A stretch of DNA of 7,044 nucleotides from Candidatus Bathyarchaeota archaeon. GTDB lineage: Archaea > Thermoproteota > Bathyarchaeia > 40CM-2-53-6. The position numbers and the translations under genes are program-made. The stretch spans positions 1 through 7,044 of the forward strand of contig VBAY01000157.1 in assembly GCA_005883085.1 (NCBI GenBank). The letters run 5' to 3'. Position 1 is the stretch's first letter; every line of letters starts with the position of its first letter. Below, piece by piece: positions 1 to 5,961 of this stretch. The notes beneath the pieces are model-generated. The model was not told the DNA's origin. It ran no database searches and saw only the letters and a list, made by a program, of their open reading frames with translations.

Positions 1-144
1 GCTGGTTTCGTAGTATGTCTTGCACATATCACACTGCCAGACTTCCATGTCTCTTATCTGGGCGGGAGCCCCGGCTTCAAAGTCTTCTTGGACGATGTAT
101 CGCCCGACGAAGTCGAGCTGCAAGTCACACTTTGGACATTTCAA
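1..144 (-). CDS. Small zinc-ribbon protein, 5' part only (3' end beyond window)
   Basis: The minus strand downstream of trxB stays open to the window edge and encodes 48 residues beginning LKCPKCDLQLDFVGRY and ending WQCDMCKTYYETS. The two CxxC knuckles, at about residues 3-6 and 38-41, are spaced like a four-cysteine zinc ribbon, so the protein probably binds one structural zinc. The only usual start codon in this frame after an upstream TAG is the TTG at 142-144, just before the first knuckle, 11 bp past the trxB stop; I see no clear ribosome-binding site. The tight spacing suggests co-transcription with trxB. I do not recognise a specific family; function is unknown and the C-terminus lies outside the window. 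Confidence 0.6.
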   Translation of the reverse strand, partial: MKCPKCDLQLDFVGRYIVQEDFEAGAPAQIRDMEVWQCDMCKTYYETS

Positions 145-155
145 GAATTCAGGTC

Positions 156-1076
156 TCAGTTCTTGTAATGTTCGCCAATGAACCTATCAGCATCCATCGC
201 TGCCTTGCAGCCGTCCGCTGCAGCGGTGACGGCCTGTCGATATCTGAAATCTCTCACATCTCCAGCCGCAAATATTCCCGGAACGTTCGTTTCAGTCTCA
301 TTATGGGTAACAATGTAGCCTTTGGAGTCGAGGTCCACTTGTCCCTTGAATATCGCAGTGTTTGGTTCGTATCCAATTGCCACGAACACGCCGTCGGTCT
401 TGAGAACGTGTTCCTTTCCAGTCTTGAGGTTTCTACTCTTGACCCCTGTAACATTGCTGTCCCCCAATATCTCATCCACTACCGTATCCCATACGAATTT
501 TATCTTCGGGTTCTTCAGAGAACGCTCTTGCATTATTTGACTCGCTCGTAACTTATCCCTACGGTGGACCACGGTTACCATCTTGGTGATGTTGGAAAGA
601 AACGTGGCTTCTTCCAAGGCCGTGTCTCCTCCCCCGACCACAACCACGTCCTTTTCTTTGAAAAAGTAGCCGTCACAAGTTGCACAGCTTGAAACCCCGT
701 GTCCTCTAAGCTTAGTCTCTGAGGGTATACCCAGCCATTTCGCGTTTGCCCCTGTGCTTATGATGACCGCCTTTCCCTGAAGGACACGTTTTCCGACCGT
801 GATCTCAAAAGGTTTGGACTTGAAGTTTACCGTAGAAGCGTCGTCGTAGATAATTTCTGGATTGAAACGTTCAGATTGCTTCCTCATCCGTTCCATCAGT
901 TCGGGTCCAAGTATCGATTCCGGAAACCCTGGAAAGTTTTCCACATCGGATGTGAGCATCAACTGGCCCCCAGGTATCGAGCCAGCGATGAGCATGGTTT
1001 TCCTTCCTGCCCTACACGAGTATATCGCGGCCGTGTAGCCCGCTGAACCGGACCCTATGATGATCACGTCGTACAT
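156..1076 (-). CDS. trxB: Thioredoxin reductase (NADPH, FAD)
   Basis: This is a complete 306-residue low-molecular-weight thioredoxin reductase, a cytoplasmic flavoenzyme that passes electrons from NADPH through FAD to a redox-active disulfide and then to thioredoxin. Visible signatures in order are the FAD dinucleotide-binding GSGSAG (residues 8-13), GGQLMLTSDVENFPGFPE (36-53), the active-site CATC (Cys131, Cys134), the NADPH-binding GGGDTA (148-153) followed by HRRDKLRAS, and the C-terminal FAD contact AGDVRDFRYRQA (271-282). An in-frame GTG at 1101-1103 would add nine residues, but the ATG at 1074-1076 puts MYDVIIIGSG at the start as is usual for the family, and a TATA-like element at 1106-1114 would place transcription start inside the longer version. 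It is divergent from the hydrolase/sulfurtransferase unit and upstream of a zinc-ribbon gene. Its partner thioredoxin is not in the window. Confidence 0.95.
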   Translation of the reverse strand: MYDVIIIGSGSAGYTAAIYSCRAGRKTMLIAGSIPGGQLMLTSDVENFPGFPESILGPELMERMRKQSERFNPEIIYDDASTVNFKSKPFEITVGKRVLQGKAVIISTGANAKWLGIPSETKLRGHGVSSCATCDGYFFKEKDVVVVGGGDTALEEATFLSNITKMVTVVHRRDKLRASQIMQERSLKNPKIKFVWDTVVDEILGDSNVTGVKSRNLKTGKEHVLKTDGVFVAIGYEPNTAIFKGQVDLDSKGYIVTHNETETNVPGIFAAGDVRDFRYRQAVTAAADGCKAAMDADRFIGEHYKN

Positions 1077-1105
1077 CGTATATTCCAAAGATCGCCTACC
1101 CACTG

Positions 1106-1114
1106 ATTTATGGG
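1106..1114 (-). promoter_or_regulatory. Possible TATA box for trxB
   Basis: Read on the minus strand this is CCATAAATC, centred about 34 bp upstream of the trxB ATG. Archaeal transcription usually begins about 25 bp past the box, which would leave a leader of a few bases. The match is weak and prediction is by eye. A second AT-rich element at 1145-1152 could also serve this direction with a longer leader. Confidence 0.3.
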
Positions 1115-1144
1115 TATTCTCGAACGTTTGTCTCTCTGGAAGGC

Positions 1145-1152
1145 TTAATTAT
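1145..1152 (+). promoter_or_regulatory. Probable TATA box for the hydrolase/rhodanese unit
   Basis: TTAATTAT lies with its centre about 38 bp upstream of the ATG at 1187. Transcription starting about 26 bp downstream would give a leader of roughly 12 bases. It is the most AT-rich stretch of the divergent spacer at 1077-1186. TTAATTA is nearly symmetrical, so it could be read in either direction. No strong Shine-Dalgarno precedes the ATG, although GGGG at 1177-1180 is a weak candidate. Confidence 0.45.
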
Positions 1153-1186
1153 TGTGTAAGATGAGATTCGAGAATAGGGGCGCCGA

Positions 1187-1840
1187 ATGTTCGAGTATCA
1201 AGGTGTTAAGATTAGTTGGCTGGGCCATGACTCCTTCAGAATTAAGAACGGTAAAACCATCATCATCGACCCTTTCAAGATTCGCCCGATCCCCGACAAA
1301 GCCGATGTCCTTCTGATCAGCCACGAGCATTTTGACCATCTCTCGTTAGACGATATCAAGAAGGTGTCTTCGGAGAAGACGACCGTCATCACCACTCCCG
1401 CGTGCAAGAAGGAGCTTTCAAGCCTGAAAGTCAAGGAGGTTAAGGCGGTCAAACCGGGCGAGAAGGTTGTCTTGGGCGATGTATCTCTCGAAGTGGTTCC
1501 TGCTTACAACTTGAACAAATTCCGTGAACCTGGCAAACCGTTTCACCCGAAAGAAGACGGAAAAATCGGCTTCATATTATCCGTCAAGGGAGTTCGAATA
1601 TACCACGCTGGCGACACCGACCCAATCCCGGAGATGAAGAGTTTCAAGACCGACATAGCCCTTCTACCGGTTAGCGGAACATATGTAATGACACCTGAGG
1701 AAGCCGGTGAAGCCACTAGAATGATCAAACCCAAGCTTGCCATCCCCATGCACTACGGAACCATCGTCGGTTCTGAGAGTGACGCCGAAAGGTTCAAGCA
1801 ACTCGCTGCCTGTCCGGTGCAGATTCTCAAATCTGAGTAG
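1187..1840 (+). CDS. UPF0173 metal-dependent hydrolase (metallo-beta-lactamase fold)
   Basis: The 217-residue product is a stand-alone metallo-beta-lactamase-fold hydrolase of the UPF0173/UlaG-like group, of normal length for that family. The metal-binding signature HEHFDH sits at residues 46-51 (His46, His48, Asp50, His51), further ligand candidates are Asp143 in HAGDTD (140-144) and His189 in PMHYG (187-191), and His120 in PFHP is also conserved-looking. The opening IxWLGHDSFxI (9-19) is typical of the group. Substrate is unknown; the family is annotated only as a metal-dependent hydrolase. The rhodanese gene follows 21 bp after the TAG stop on the same strand and even in the same reading frame, so the two are probably one transcript. 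There is no signal peptide, so it is likely cytoplasmic. Confidence 0.92.
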   Translation: MFEYQGVKISWLGHDSFRIKNGKTIIIDPFKIRPIPDKADVLLISHEHFDHLSLDDIKKVSSEKTTVITTPACKKELSSLKVKEVKAVKPGEKVVLGDVSLEVVPAYNLNKFREPGKPFHPKEDGKIGFILSVKGVRIYHAGDTDPIPEMKSFKTDIALLPVSGTYVMTPEEAGEATRMIKPKLAIPMHYGTIVGSESDAERFKQLAACPVQILKSE

Positions 1841-1861
1841 AACCCAGGACATCTGAGGGCT

Positions 1862-2668
1862 CTGAAAGCCACAGTCAATTCAGCTTGGCTGAAGGAGCAT
1901 CTATCTTCCAAAAAAGTCGTTGTCCTGGATGCTCGCTCTAGGAACGCCTACTCAAGAGCCCATATTCCGGGAGCTAGAAACGCTGACCTGTTCCATTATT
2001 TTGTTCCTGGAACTGACAGCAAGAATCTGAGAGTGTTTCAACACGATCTCGAAGCGAAGCTCGGACGGCTTGGCCTCAAAGGCAACGAAATAACGGTCGT
2101 GTACGAGTCAAGGTTCGGGATGAGAGCTGCACGAGTCGCTTGGATGCTTGAATACGCCGGAATTCAGAGCCCGTTGATGCTTGAGGGAGGGTTCCGTGCC
2201 TGGCAGGATTCCAACTATCCAGTCGAGAAGAAGCGTAGAGCGGTTGTCCAAACTAAGTTCAAAGCTAATCCAGACCCTAGCGTTCTGGCGACGGTTGGCA
2301 ACGTGAGATCCCTATCCACGTCCCGGACCGGGCTGGTTTTGGACGTCAGGAGCAGAGGAGAATACGACGGATCAGAAAAACGGGAATGTTGTCCGCGTTC
2401 GGGACGAATACCAGGATCCGTATGGTTTGAATGGACGAACTTTCTGGACGAAAGAGGCGGATTCCAGAATCGTCGATCAATCGAGAAACAGCTTCGATCG
2501 AAGGGCCTCCGCCCCGGATCCGACATAGTCGTATACTGTCATCGAGGCGCTCGCGCGGCGGCTGCGTTCTACGCACTTAGGTCAATGGGGTACAACAAAG
2601 CTAGAAACTATGTTGGATCTTGGCACGAATGGTCATCGAAGAAGAATCTTCCCGCGGAGGCTAGCTAG
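1862..2668 (+). CDS. Two-domain rhodanese-type sulfurtransferase, apparent CTG start
   Basis: The product resembles thiosulfate/3-mercaptopyruvate sulfurtransferases: an inactive N-terminal rhodanese domain (VVVLDARSRNAYSRAHIPGA, about residues 19-38; LEGGFRAWQ later) and a catalytic C-terminal one with LDVRSRGEYDG, RIPGSVWFEWTNFLDE and the active loop CHRGARA. The catalytic cysteine is about Cys226. The loop resembles neither the classic CRKGVT nor CGSGVT exactly, so the sulfur donor is uncertain. Between the preceding TAG (1838-1840) and the conserved VVVLDAR there is no ATG, GTG or TTG; the first usual start is GTG at 2033, which would delete the N-terminal core. CTG at 1862 gives MKATVNSAWLKEHL, matching a normal N-terminus and about 268 residues. 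Alternatives are a base error or another non-AUG start. It is likely co-transcribed with the upstream hydrolase and may work with the nearby thioredoxin system. Confidence 0.85.
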   Translation: MKATVNSAWLKEHLSSKKVVVLDARSRNAYSRAHIPGARNADLFHYFVPGTDSKNLRVFQHDLEAKLGRLGLKGNEITVVYESRFGMRAARVAWMLEYAGIQSPLMLEGGFRAWQDSNYPVEKKRRAVVQTKFKANPDPSVLATVGNVRSLSTSRTGLVLDVRSRGEYDGSEKRECCPRSGRIPGSVWFEWTNFLDERGGFQNRRSIEKQLRSKGLRPGSDIVVYCHRGARAAAAFYALRSMGYNKARNYVGSWHEWSSKKNLPAEAS

Positions 2669-2691
2669 CAACCTAGGTAGCGACAGTTTTT
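2660..2691 (+). terminator. Hairpin plus T-run at convergent gene ends
   Basis: GCTAGCTAG (2660-2668) pairs with CTAGGTAGC (2673-2681) as eight base pairs with a single G-G mismatch in the middle. The four bases between the two stop codons, CAAC, form the loop. TTTTT follows at 2687-2691 on the plus strand, which fits a terminator for the rhodanese transcript. On the minus strand the same stem forms but no T-run follows closely. Archaeal termination depends mainly on the U-run, so the stem may instead protect the 3' end. Drawn by eye. Confidence 0.5.
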
Positions 2692-3857
2692 CCAATTGGC
2701 TTTAGGTAGTGCCACGCCTCAGGGTCTTCATGAATTTGAGTGACCCATCCCAACGCCGTTTTCTCGGGCAGTAACAATAGGACCTTGCCTACATGTTTGC
2801 AGAGCTGGCGGGTTTCGATCGATCTTTCCCAATCTCCACAATCATGGGTTATTGTTCTCGTCTCAAAGTCCATTGTCAAATTGTAGTCGCGGATCTTCGC
2901 GACAACTCTTTCGTCGGTAGGGGTCTTGATGGTTACTTCCTCATCGTGGATAGCCAGTGCTCGGGCTAGCCTGGATTCACCCATCAGGGCGCTGAGCAAG
3001 TCGATAATTTTCGGGCGATCATCGCCTCCTTTGACCCATTCTCCCAAGCCCTCGGGACCTTTTCCTTTCTCCAAGTGACCCTTGGCCCTGTTGAACGCGG
3101 CTCCTTGAGCTGGAGTAAGTTTCCCCATCATCTGGAGAATTCTAAGTGCGTTTTCAACGGCGTATCCATGGAAGTGGTTGTTAAAGTAGCCATACGTGGT
3201 CTTGACAGAGGGTTCGATCTCTTTGACTTTAGGCATCCATGATTTTAGTTCCTGTTCAGTATAGTGGTAATCGTACCAAGGTCGCTGTCCGTGCCCGTGC
3301 CAACGGATATATGCGAAATCTGCTGTTACGTGAACTTCAGGCGGGAGTAGAGGCTCGTCCACTATCGTGTATGCCACATTGTACTTGGAGAGCAGAGGCC
3401 ACGTCGAGTCTTGAAGCCAAGACTTGTGCCGGAACTCAATTGCATACTTGAAGCCATGGGGAAGGATGGAGAGGAAGCCTTCCAGATGGCTTAGATCATA
3501 CTTGTACTTGGGGGGCATCTGGAGAAGTAGACACCCAAGCTTTCCGTTGTTGTTCAGTGGAAGCATCAACTCGGCAAAGCGATCCAGTTCAGACTCCAAG
3601 GAAGGACCGATCTCAGCCAGTTTGTCATGGGTGATGATTTGGGGAATCTTCGCGCAGAAGATGAATTCCTTTGGAGAGAATCTGTTCCAGCCTAACACCG
3701 TGCCGGGCTGAGGGAACGCATAGAATGTGGAATCGATCTCGGCGGTTGGAAATACTTGCGTGTAGTGCTTGAGTTTGCTCTCGGTAGAGGTTGGATAGAA
3801 TACCCCTACCCATTCTGGGTACGACCACCCGGACGTCCCTAGAAGTAACCGACTCGT
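2673..3857 (-). CDS. DUF72 (YecE-like) protein with SWIM-like C-terminal zinc finger, apparent ACG start
   Basis: About 394 residues. The first 250 or so carry the DUF72 TIM-barrel hallmarks: LLLGTSGWSYPEWVG (4-18), EIDSTFY (40-46), AIEFRHKSW (139-147), AYIRWHGHG (182-190) and YFNNHFHGYAVENA (224-237). DUF72 proteins are usually about 240-300 residues; this one continues with a C-terminal region ending in THDCGDW and CKH, giving HxC-x12-CxH (His338, Cys340, Cys353, His355), like the CxCxnCxH of SWIM zinc fingers but with His in place of the first Cys. The biochemical role of DUF72 is not established. The first ATG/GTG/TTG in frame is GTG at 3696-3698, which would remove 53 conserved residues. 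Upstream of that the frame is open to TAG at 3864-3866, and ACG at 3855-3857 is the best start, preceded by GAGGT. It is divergent from a second DUF72 gene. Confidence 0.85.
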   Translation of the reverse strand, partial: TSRLLLGTSGWSYPEWVGVFYPTSTESKLKHYTQVFPTAEIDSTFYAFPQPGTVLGWNRFSPKEFIFCAKIPQIITHDKLAEIGPSLESELDRFAELMLPLNNNGKLGCLLLQMPPKYKYDLSHLEGFLSILPHGFKYAIEFRHKSWLQDSTWPLLSKYNVAYTIVDEPLLPPEVHVTADFAYIRWHGHGQRPWYDYHYTEQELKSWMPKVKEIEPSVKTTYGYFNNHFHGYAVENALRILQMMGKLTPAQGAAFNRAKGHLEKGKGPEGLGEWVKGGDDRPKIIDLLSALMGESRLARALAIHDEEVTIKTPTDERVVAKIRDYNLTMDFETRTITHDCGDWERSIETRQLCKHVGKVLLLLPEKTALGWVTQIHEDPEAWHYLKPIGKTVAT

Positions 3858-3865
3858 CTTCGCCT

Positions 3866-3870
3866 ACCTC
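3866..3870 (-). promoter_or_regulatory. Shine-Dalgarno deciding the ACG start of the DUF72 gene
   Basis: The minus strand reads GAGGT, eight bases before the ACG at 3857-3855. This matches the core of the archaeal Shine-Dalgarno sequence at a normal distance and overlaps an in-frame TAG, which excludes any start further upstream. It is the main sequence support for initiation at ACG, or at an ATG if that base is an error. The divergent spacer (3858-3910) also holds CCTAAATCC at 3874-3882, a weak TATA-like stretch readable in either direction. Confidence 0.45.
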
Positions 3871-3910
3871 TTGCCTAAATCCGAGGGCTTGCAAACCGTC
3901 TCAAGAAGGT

Positions 3911-4831
3911 ATGGGTCAGATTCGGATCGGCGCGGGCGGTTGGGACTACTTCAATATCCCTAATGGCGACCGGCTGAAAGCCTACTCATCAGCGTACGAT
4001 TTCGTGGAAGTAAACAGCACCTACTACCGGCTCCCGAGTCCCTCAGCAGTAGCGAGTTGGCGAAGGAGAGTCTTGCCTGGGTTCGAGTTCTCAGTTCGGT
4101 GTCAGAGGGATCTTGCAGAACTTCATCGGTTTGAGTTGACCCCCAAGACCATCCGCATAATTGATTCCATGAAAAAGACTTGCAAATGCCTGAAGGCAAC
4201 CCTTCTCACAATTCTAGTTCCGAAAGCGCTTGTTGGAGATATAGAATTGGCTTCCAGACTGAACAACTTTCTCTCAACGACAAGCTTTGGCGAGACCCGT
4301 ATCGCCATCGAGTTTCGTGGAGGCGATCCAACAGAGGATACGTTGAAGATTCTACGGGACTACAACGCGGTACATTGTGTTGACCTTTCTACGCAAGACC
4401 CTGAGGTTGACTCAAGCATCCTTTACAGTAGGCTGTTTGGCAAAGGAAAAGAGAACATTTACGAGTTTGACGACAACGAGCTTCGAGGTATCGCTACGAA
4501 GGCATCTGGGCCAAAATTCGAGAAAAGCATCCTCGCATTTCATGGGGTCAGGATGTATAGAGACGCTGCGCGTTTGAGGACTTTCCTAACCTCTGGAAAG
4601 TTCCCTTCAATTACGGGTCAAGTCGGGCTTGGATCCTTTGGCGAAGTCTTGAAGGAGGATGCAAAGTTCCCGACCACCAGGTCCCAACTGATAGAGGAAC
4701 AAGGTTGGAAGCTCTTTGACAAGAGAGTTGAAGAGCTGGCGAGGGCGCGAGAAGTCCTTGAGGAACTTCCAGAGAGAACCTACCCGACTCTTGACGATGT
4801 TCTAGCATCCCTCAAGAGGACGGTTCTCTGA
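3911..4831 (+). CDS. Divergent DUF72 paralogue with DUF2795/DUF5789-like C-terminal tail
   Basis: The 306-residue product shares the DUF72 N-terminal pattern: IRIGAGGWDYF (4-14), FVEVNSTYYRLPS (31-43), VASWRRRVLPGFEFSVR (47-63), and IAIEFRGG (131-138). The late DUF72 block YFNNHxxGxAxxNA is replaced by ILAFHGVRMYRDAARLRTF (207-225), so this is a diverged member. Residues about 238-306 (GLGSFGEVLKEDAKFPTTRS, then LPERTYPTLDDVLASL) look like a separate small domain resembling DUF2795/DUF5789 proteins, recognised from the pattern only. An upstream in-frame ATG at 3791 would add 40 residues antisense to the neighbouring gene with no family match, so the ATG at 3911 before GQIRIGAGGW is preferred; AAGGT directly abuts it, too close for a standard Shine-Dalgarno, so a short or absent leader is likely. 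Function is unknown. It may act together with its divergent neighbour. Confidence 0.85.
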   Translation: MGQIRIGAGGWDYFNIPNGDRLKAYSSAYDFVEVNSTYYRLPSPSAVASWRRRVLPGFEFSVRCQRDLAELHRFELTPKTIRIIDSMKKTCKCLKATLLTILVPKALVGDIELASRLNNFLSTTSFGETRIAIEFRGGDPTEDTLKILRDYNAVHCVDLSTQDPEVDSSILYSRLFGKGKENIYEFDDNELRGIATKASGPKFEKSILAFHGVRMYRDAARLRTFLTSGKFPSITGQVGLGSFGEVLKEDAKFPTTRSQLIEEQGWKLFDKRVEELARAREVLEELPERTYPTLDDVLASLKRTVL

Positions 4832-4974
4832 TCGTTCCCGATGCTGATGACCTACTCTCAGAAGACTGACACGAACGATGAGCTATAGCCCCGAAGAACA
4901 TGGAATACAAAGTGGGGGGTTTGCCGTGAATTTCTCCTACACGGCGTTGGGTCTTATCGTCCTTGGATTCCAAG
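4832..4974. other. Convergent spacer between DUF72 and ParA genes
   Basis: This 143 bp gap separates the ends of a plus-strand and a minus-strand gene. ATCGTTC at 4831-4837 is repeated inverted as GAACGAT at 4873-4879, with 35 bases between, and might form a weak 3' hairpin. A short plus-strand frame opens at 4878 but runs antisense into parA and resembles no protein family. There is no T-run terminator on either strand. Confidence 0.5.
4962..4974. repeat. Perfect 13-bp palindrome abutting the parA stop codon
   Basis: CTTGGA-T-TCCAAG is a perfect inverted repeat with a one-base centre, ending immediately before the parA stop codon (4975-4977). With so small a centre it is a more natural protein-binding site than an RNA hairpin. 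It is unlike the bacterial parS consensus. A chance origin cannot be excluded. Confidence 0.5.
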
Positions 4975-5742
4975 CTAGGCGGCTGCGAGTGGTTGGACCT
5001 GAAGCAGTTCCTTTGCCAGTACGCGATATTGTTCCGATGCAGGGTTTCTCGGCCGGTATATTATGCCCGGCAGACCTTTACTTGGTGCTTCGGCCATTCG
5101 GACGGATCTGGGGATTACGGATTTCAGAACTCGCTCGCCAAAGTTTTCGTTGACTTGTTGCATGACTCGGCGTGATAGCGCTGTTCTTCGGTCGTACATT
5201 GTTAGTATTATCCTGTAGTCGAAAGCTGCTTTCAGCCGGGATCTTACGAGGTCCATGACTTTGAGAAGCGTTGGTAATCCCTCCATTGGATAGAACTCGC
5301 ATTGCACGGGGATGAGGACCAAGTCGGATGAAACGAGGGCGTTGAGCGTAAGTAGTCCGATGTTCGGTGGACAGTCGATTACGACTTGTTCGAACTGGTC
5401 TTTGATAGGGCTAATTGATTCTCTGAGCACGTATTCTCTGCCCGGGGTTGATGAGAGTTCGACTTCTGCACCTGCTAGATCTAGGTTGCTTGGTAGTAGC
5501 GAGAGTTTCTCGATGCGAGTGTTCAGGAGGACTTCTTCGGCTTTGCGTGATTGAGAGAGAACGTTGTAGACTGTTGAAGAGAGGGTTGCTTTCTCGAAGC
5601 CCAGTCCAGTTGTAGCGTTCCCTTGAGGGTCCAGGTCCACGATCAGGGTCTTTTTCCCTTCGATCGCAGTTGCCGTTGCGAGGTTCACTGCGGTTGTCGT
5701 CTTTCCGGTTCCGCCTTTGTTATTCAGTACGCTAACGATCAT
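4975..5742 (-). CDS. ParA/Soj-family ATPase (orphan)
   Basis: The 255-residue product is a small ParA/MinD-superfamily ATPase without an N-terminal DNA-binding domain. The deviant Walker A KGGTGKTT is at residues 9-16 (signature Lys9, catalytic Lys14), A' is LIVDLDPQGNATTGLG (33-48), and Walker B is VVIDCPPNIGLLTLNAL (120-136). The C-terminal stretch TMYDRRTALSRRV and IPRSVRMAEAPSKGLPGIIY follows the chromosomal Soj pattern closely. Such proteins dimerise on ATP, bind DNA nonspecifically and are driven by a ParB-type partner to segregate DNA or position complexes; archaeal SegA is a relative. No ParB or SegB gene is adjacent on either side, so the partner is elsewhere or absent. The ATG at 5740-5742 begins directly with MIVSVLNNKGG, the normal N-terminus. 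It is divergent from the UDG gene across a 245 bp spacer. Confidence 0.93.
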   Translation of the reverse strand: MIVSVLNNKGGTGKTTTAVNLATATAIEGKKTLIVDLDPQGNATTGLGFEKATLSSTVYNVLSQSRKAEEVLLNTRIEKLSLLPSNLDLAGAEVELSSTPGREYVLRESISPIKDQFEQVVIDCPPNIGLLTLNALVSSDLVLIPVQCEFYPMEGLPTLLKVMDLVRSRLKAAFDYRIILTMYDRRTALSRRVMQQVNENFGERVLKSVIPRSVRMAEAPSKGLPGIIYRPRNPASEQYRVLAKELLQVQPLAAA

Positions 5743-5762
5743 TGCTGGGCGGTTCTATTCTG

Positions 5763-5771
5763 GATAATTAC
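5763..5771 (-). promoter_or_regulatory. TATA box for parA, probably leaderless
   Basis: Read on the minus strand this is GTAATTATC, centred about 25 bp upstream of the parA ATG. That is the normal archaeal distance from TATA box to transcription start, so the message would begin at or near the ATG. The absence of any GGAG/GAGG sequence before the ATG agrees with leaderless translation. Confidence 0.55.
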
Positions 5772-5903
5772 TAAGAGATTGATTCGCAGAAAATAGATAA
5801 TGGAAGCGCCTGGGGGGAACCGATATCATCAGAATCACTGACTCTGTATAGGAATAATCCTCGAGGTTTCGGACCTCTCATATAAGCGACTGAAGGGTCC
5901 CGC

Positions 5904-5911
5904 TTTATATA
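5904..5911 (+). promoter_or_regulatory. Strong TATA-like element TTTATATA
   Basis: TTTATATA is the best match to an archaeal box A in the window. Transcription to the right would begin near 5935, giving the UDG message a leader of about 50 bases, longer than seems usual here. It may instead drive a small RNA, or, as the element is nearly symmetrical, transcription leftward. A weaker element ATTTGTTAATC at 5955-5965 sits at the leaderless distance for the ATG at 5988. Confidence 0.5.
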
Positions 5912-5961
5912 GAGAGATAGGATTGAACTCTCTTATCAACGAACGTTGCACTGAATTTGTT

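Noticed and set aside
15..551. A 178-codon open frame on the plus strand
   Set aside because: It lies antisense to trxB and its 3' neighbour, has no family-like motif, and trxB is certain on the other strand.
2033..2668. Rhodanese gene starting at GTG 2033
   Set aside because: The conserved VVVLDARSRNAYSRAHIPGA segment lies upstream in the same open frame, so this start truncates the N-terminal domain.
1187..2668. Hydrolase-rhodanese fusion through amber readthrough or pyrrolysine
   Set aside because: The hydrolase already has normal family length at the TAG, and TAG is the commonest stop in the window, which argues against reassignment.
2673..3698. DUF72 gene starting at GTG 3698
   Set aside because: The family's defining GTSGWSYPEW and EIDSTFY motifs lie in frame upstream.
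3625..3894. Minus-strand frame of 89 codons overlapping the DUF72 5' end, considered as evidence of a frameshifted start
   Set aside because: It is a different frame with no recognisable motif; the DUF72 frame already reaches its normal N-terminal length, so no frameshift is needed.
3791..3910. Upstream ATG extension of the plus-strand DUF72 gene
   Set aside because: The extra 40 residues are antisense to the divergent gene's conserved 5' end, and the family motif begins just after the ATG at 3911.
4878..5153. A 91-codon plus-strand frame near the parA 3' end
   Set aside because: Most of it is antisense to parA, and it lacks a promoter, ribosome site or family motif.
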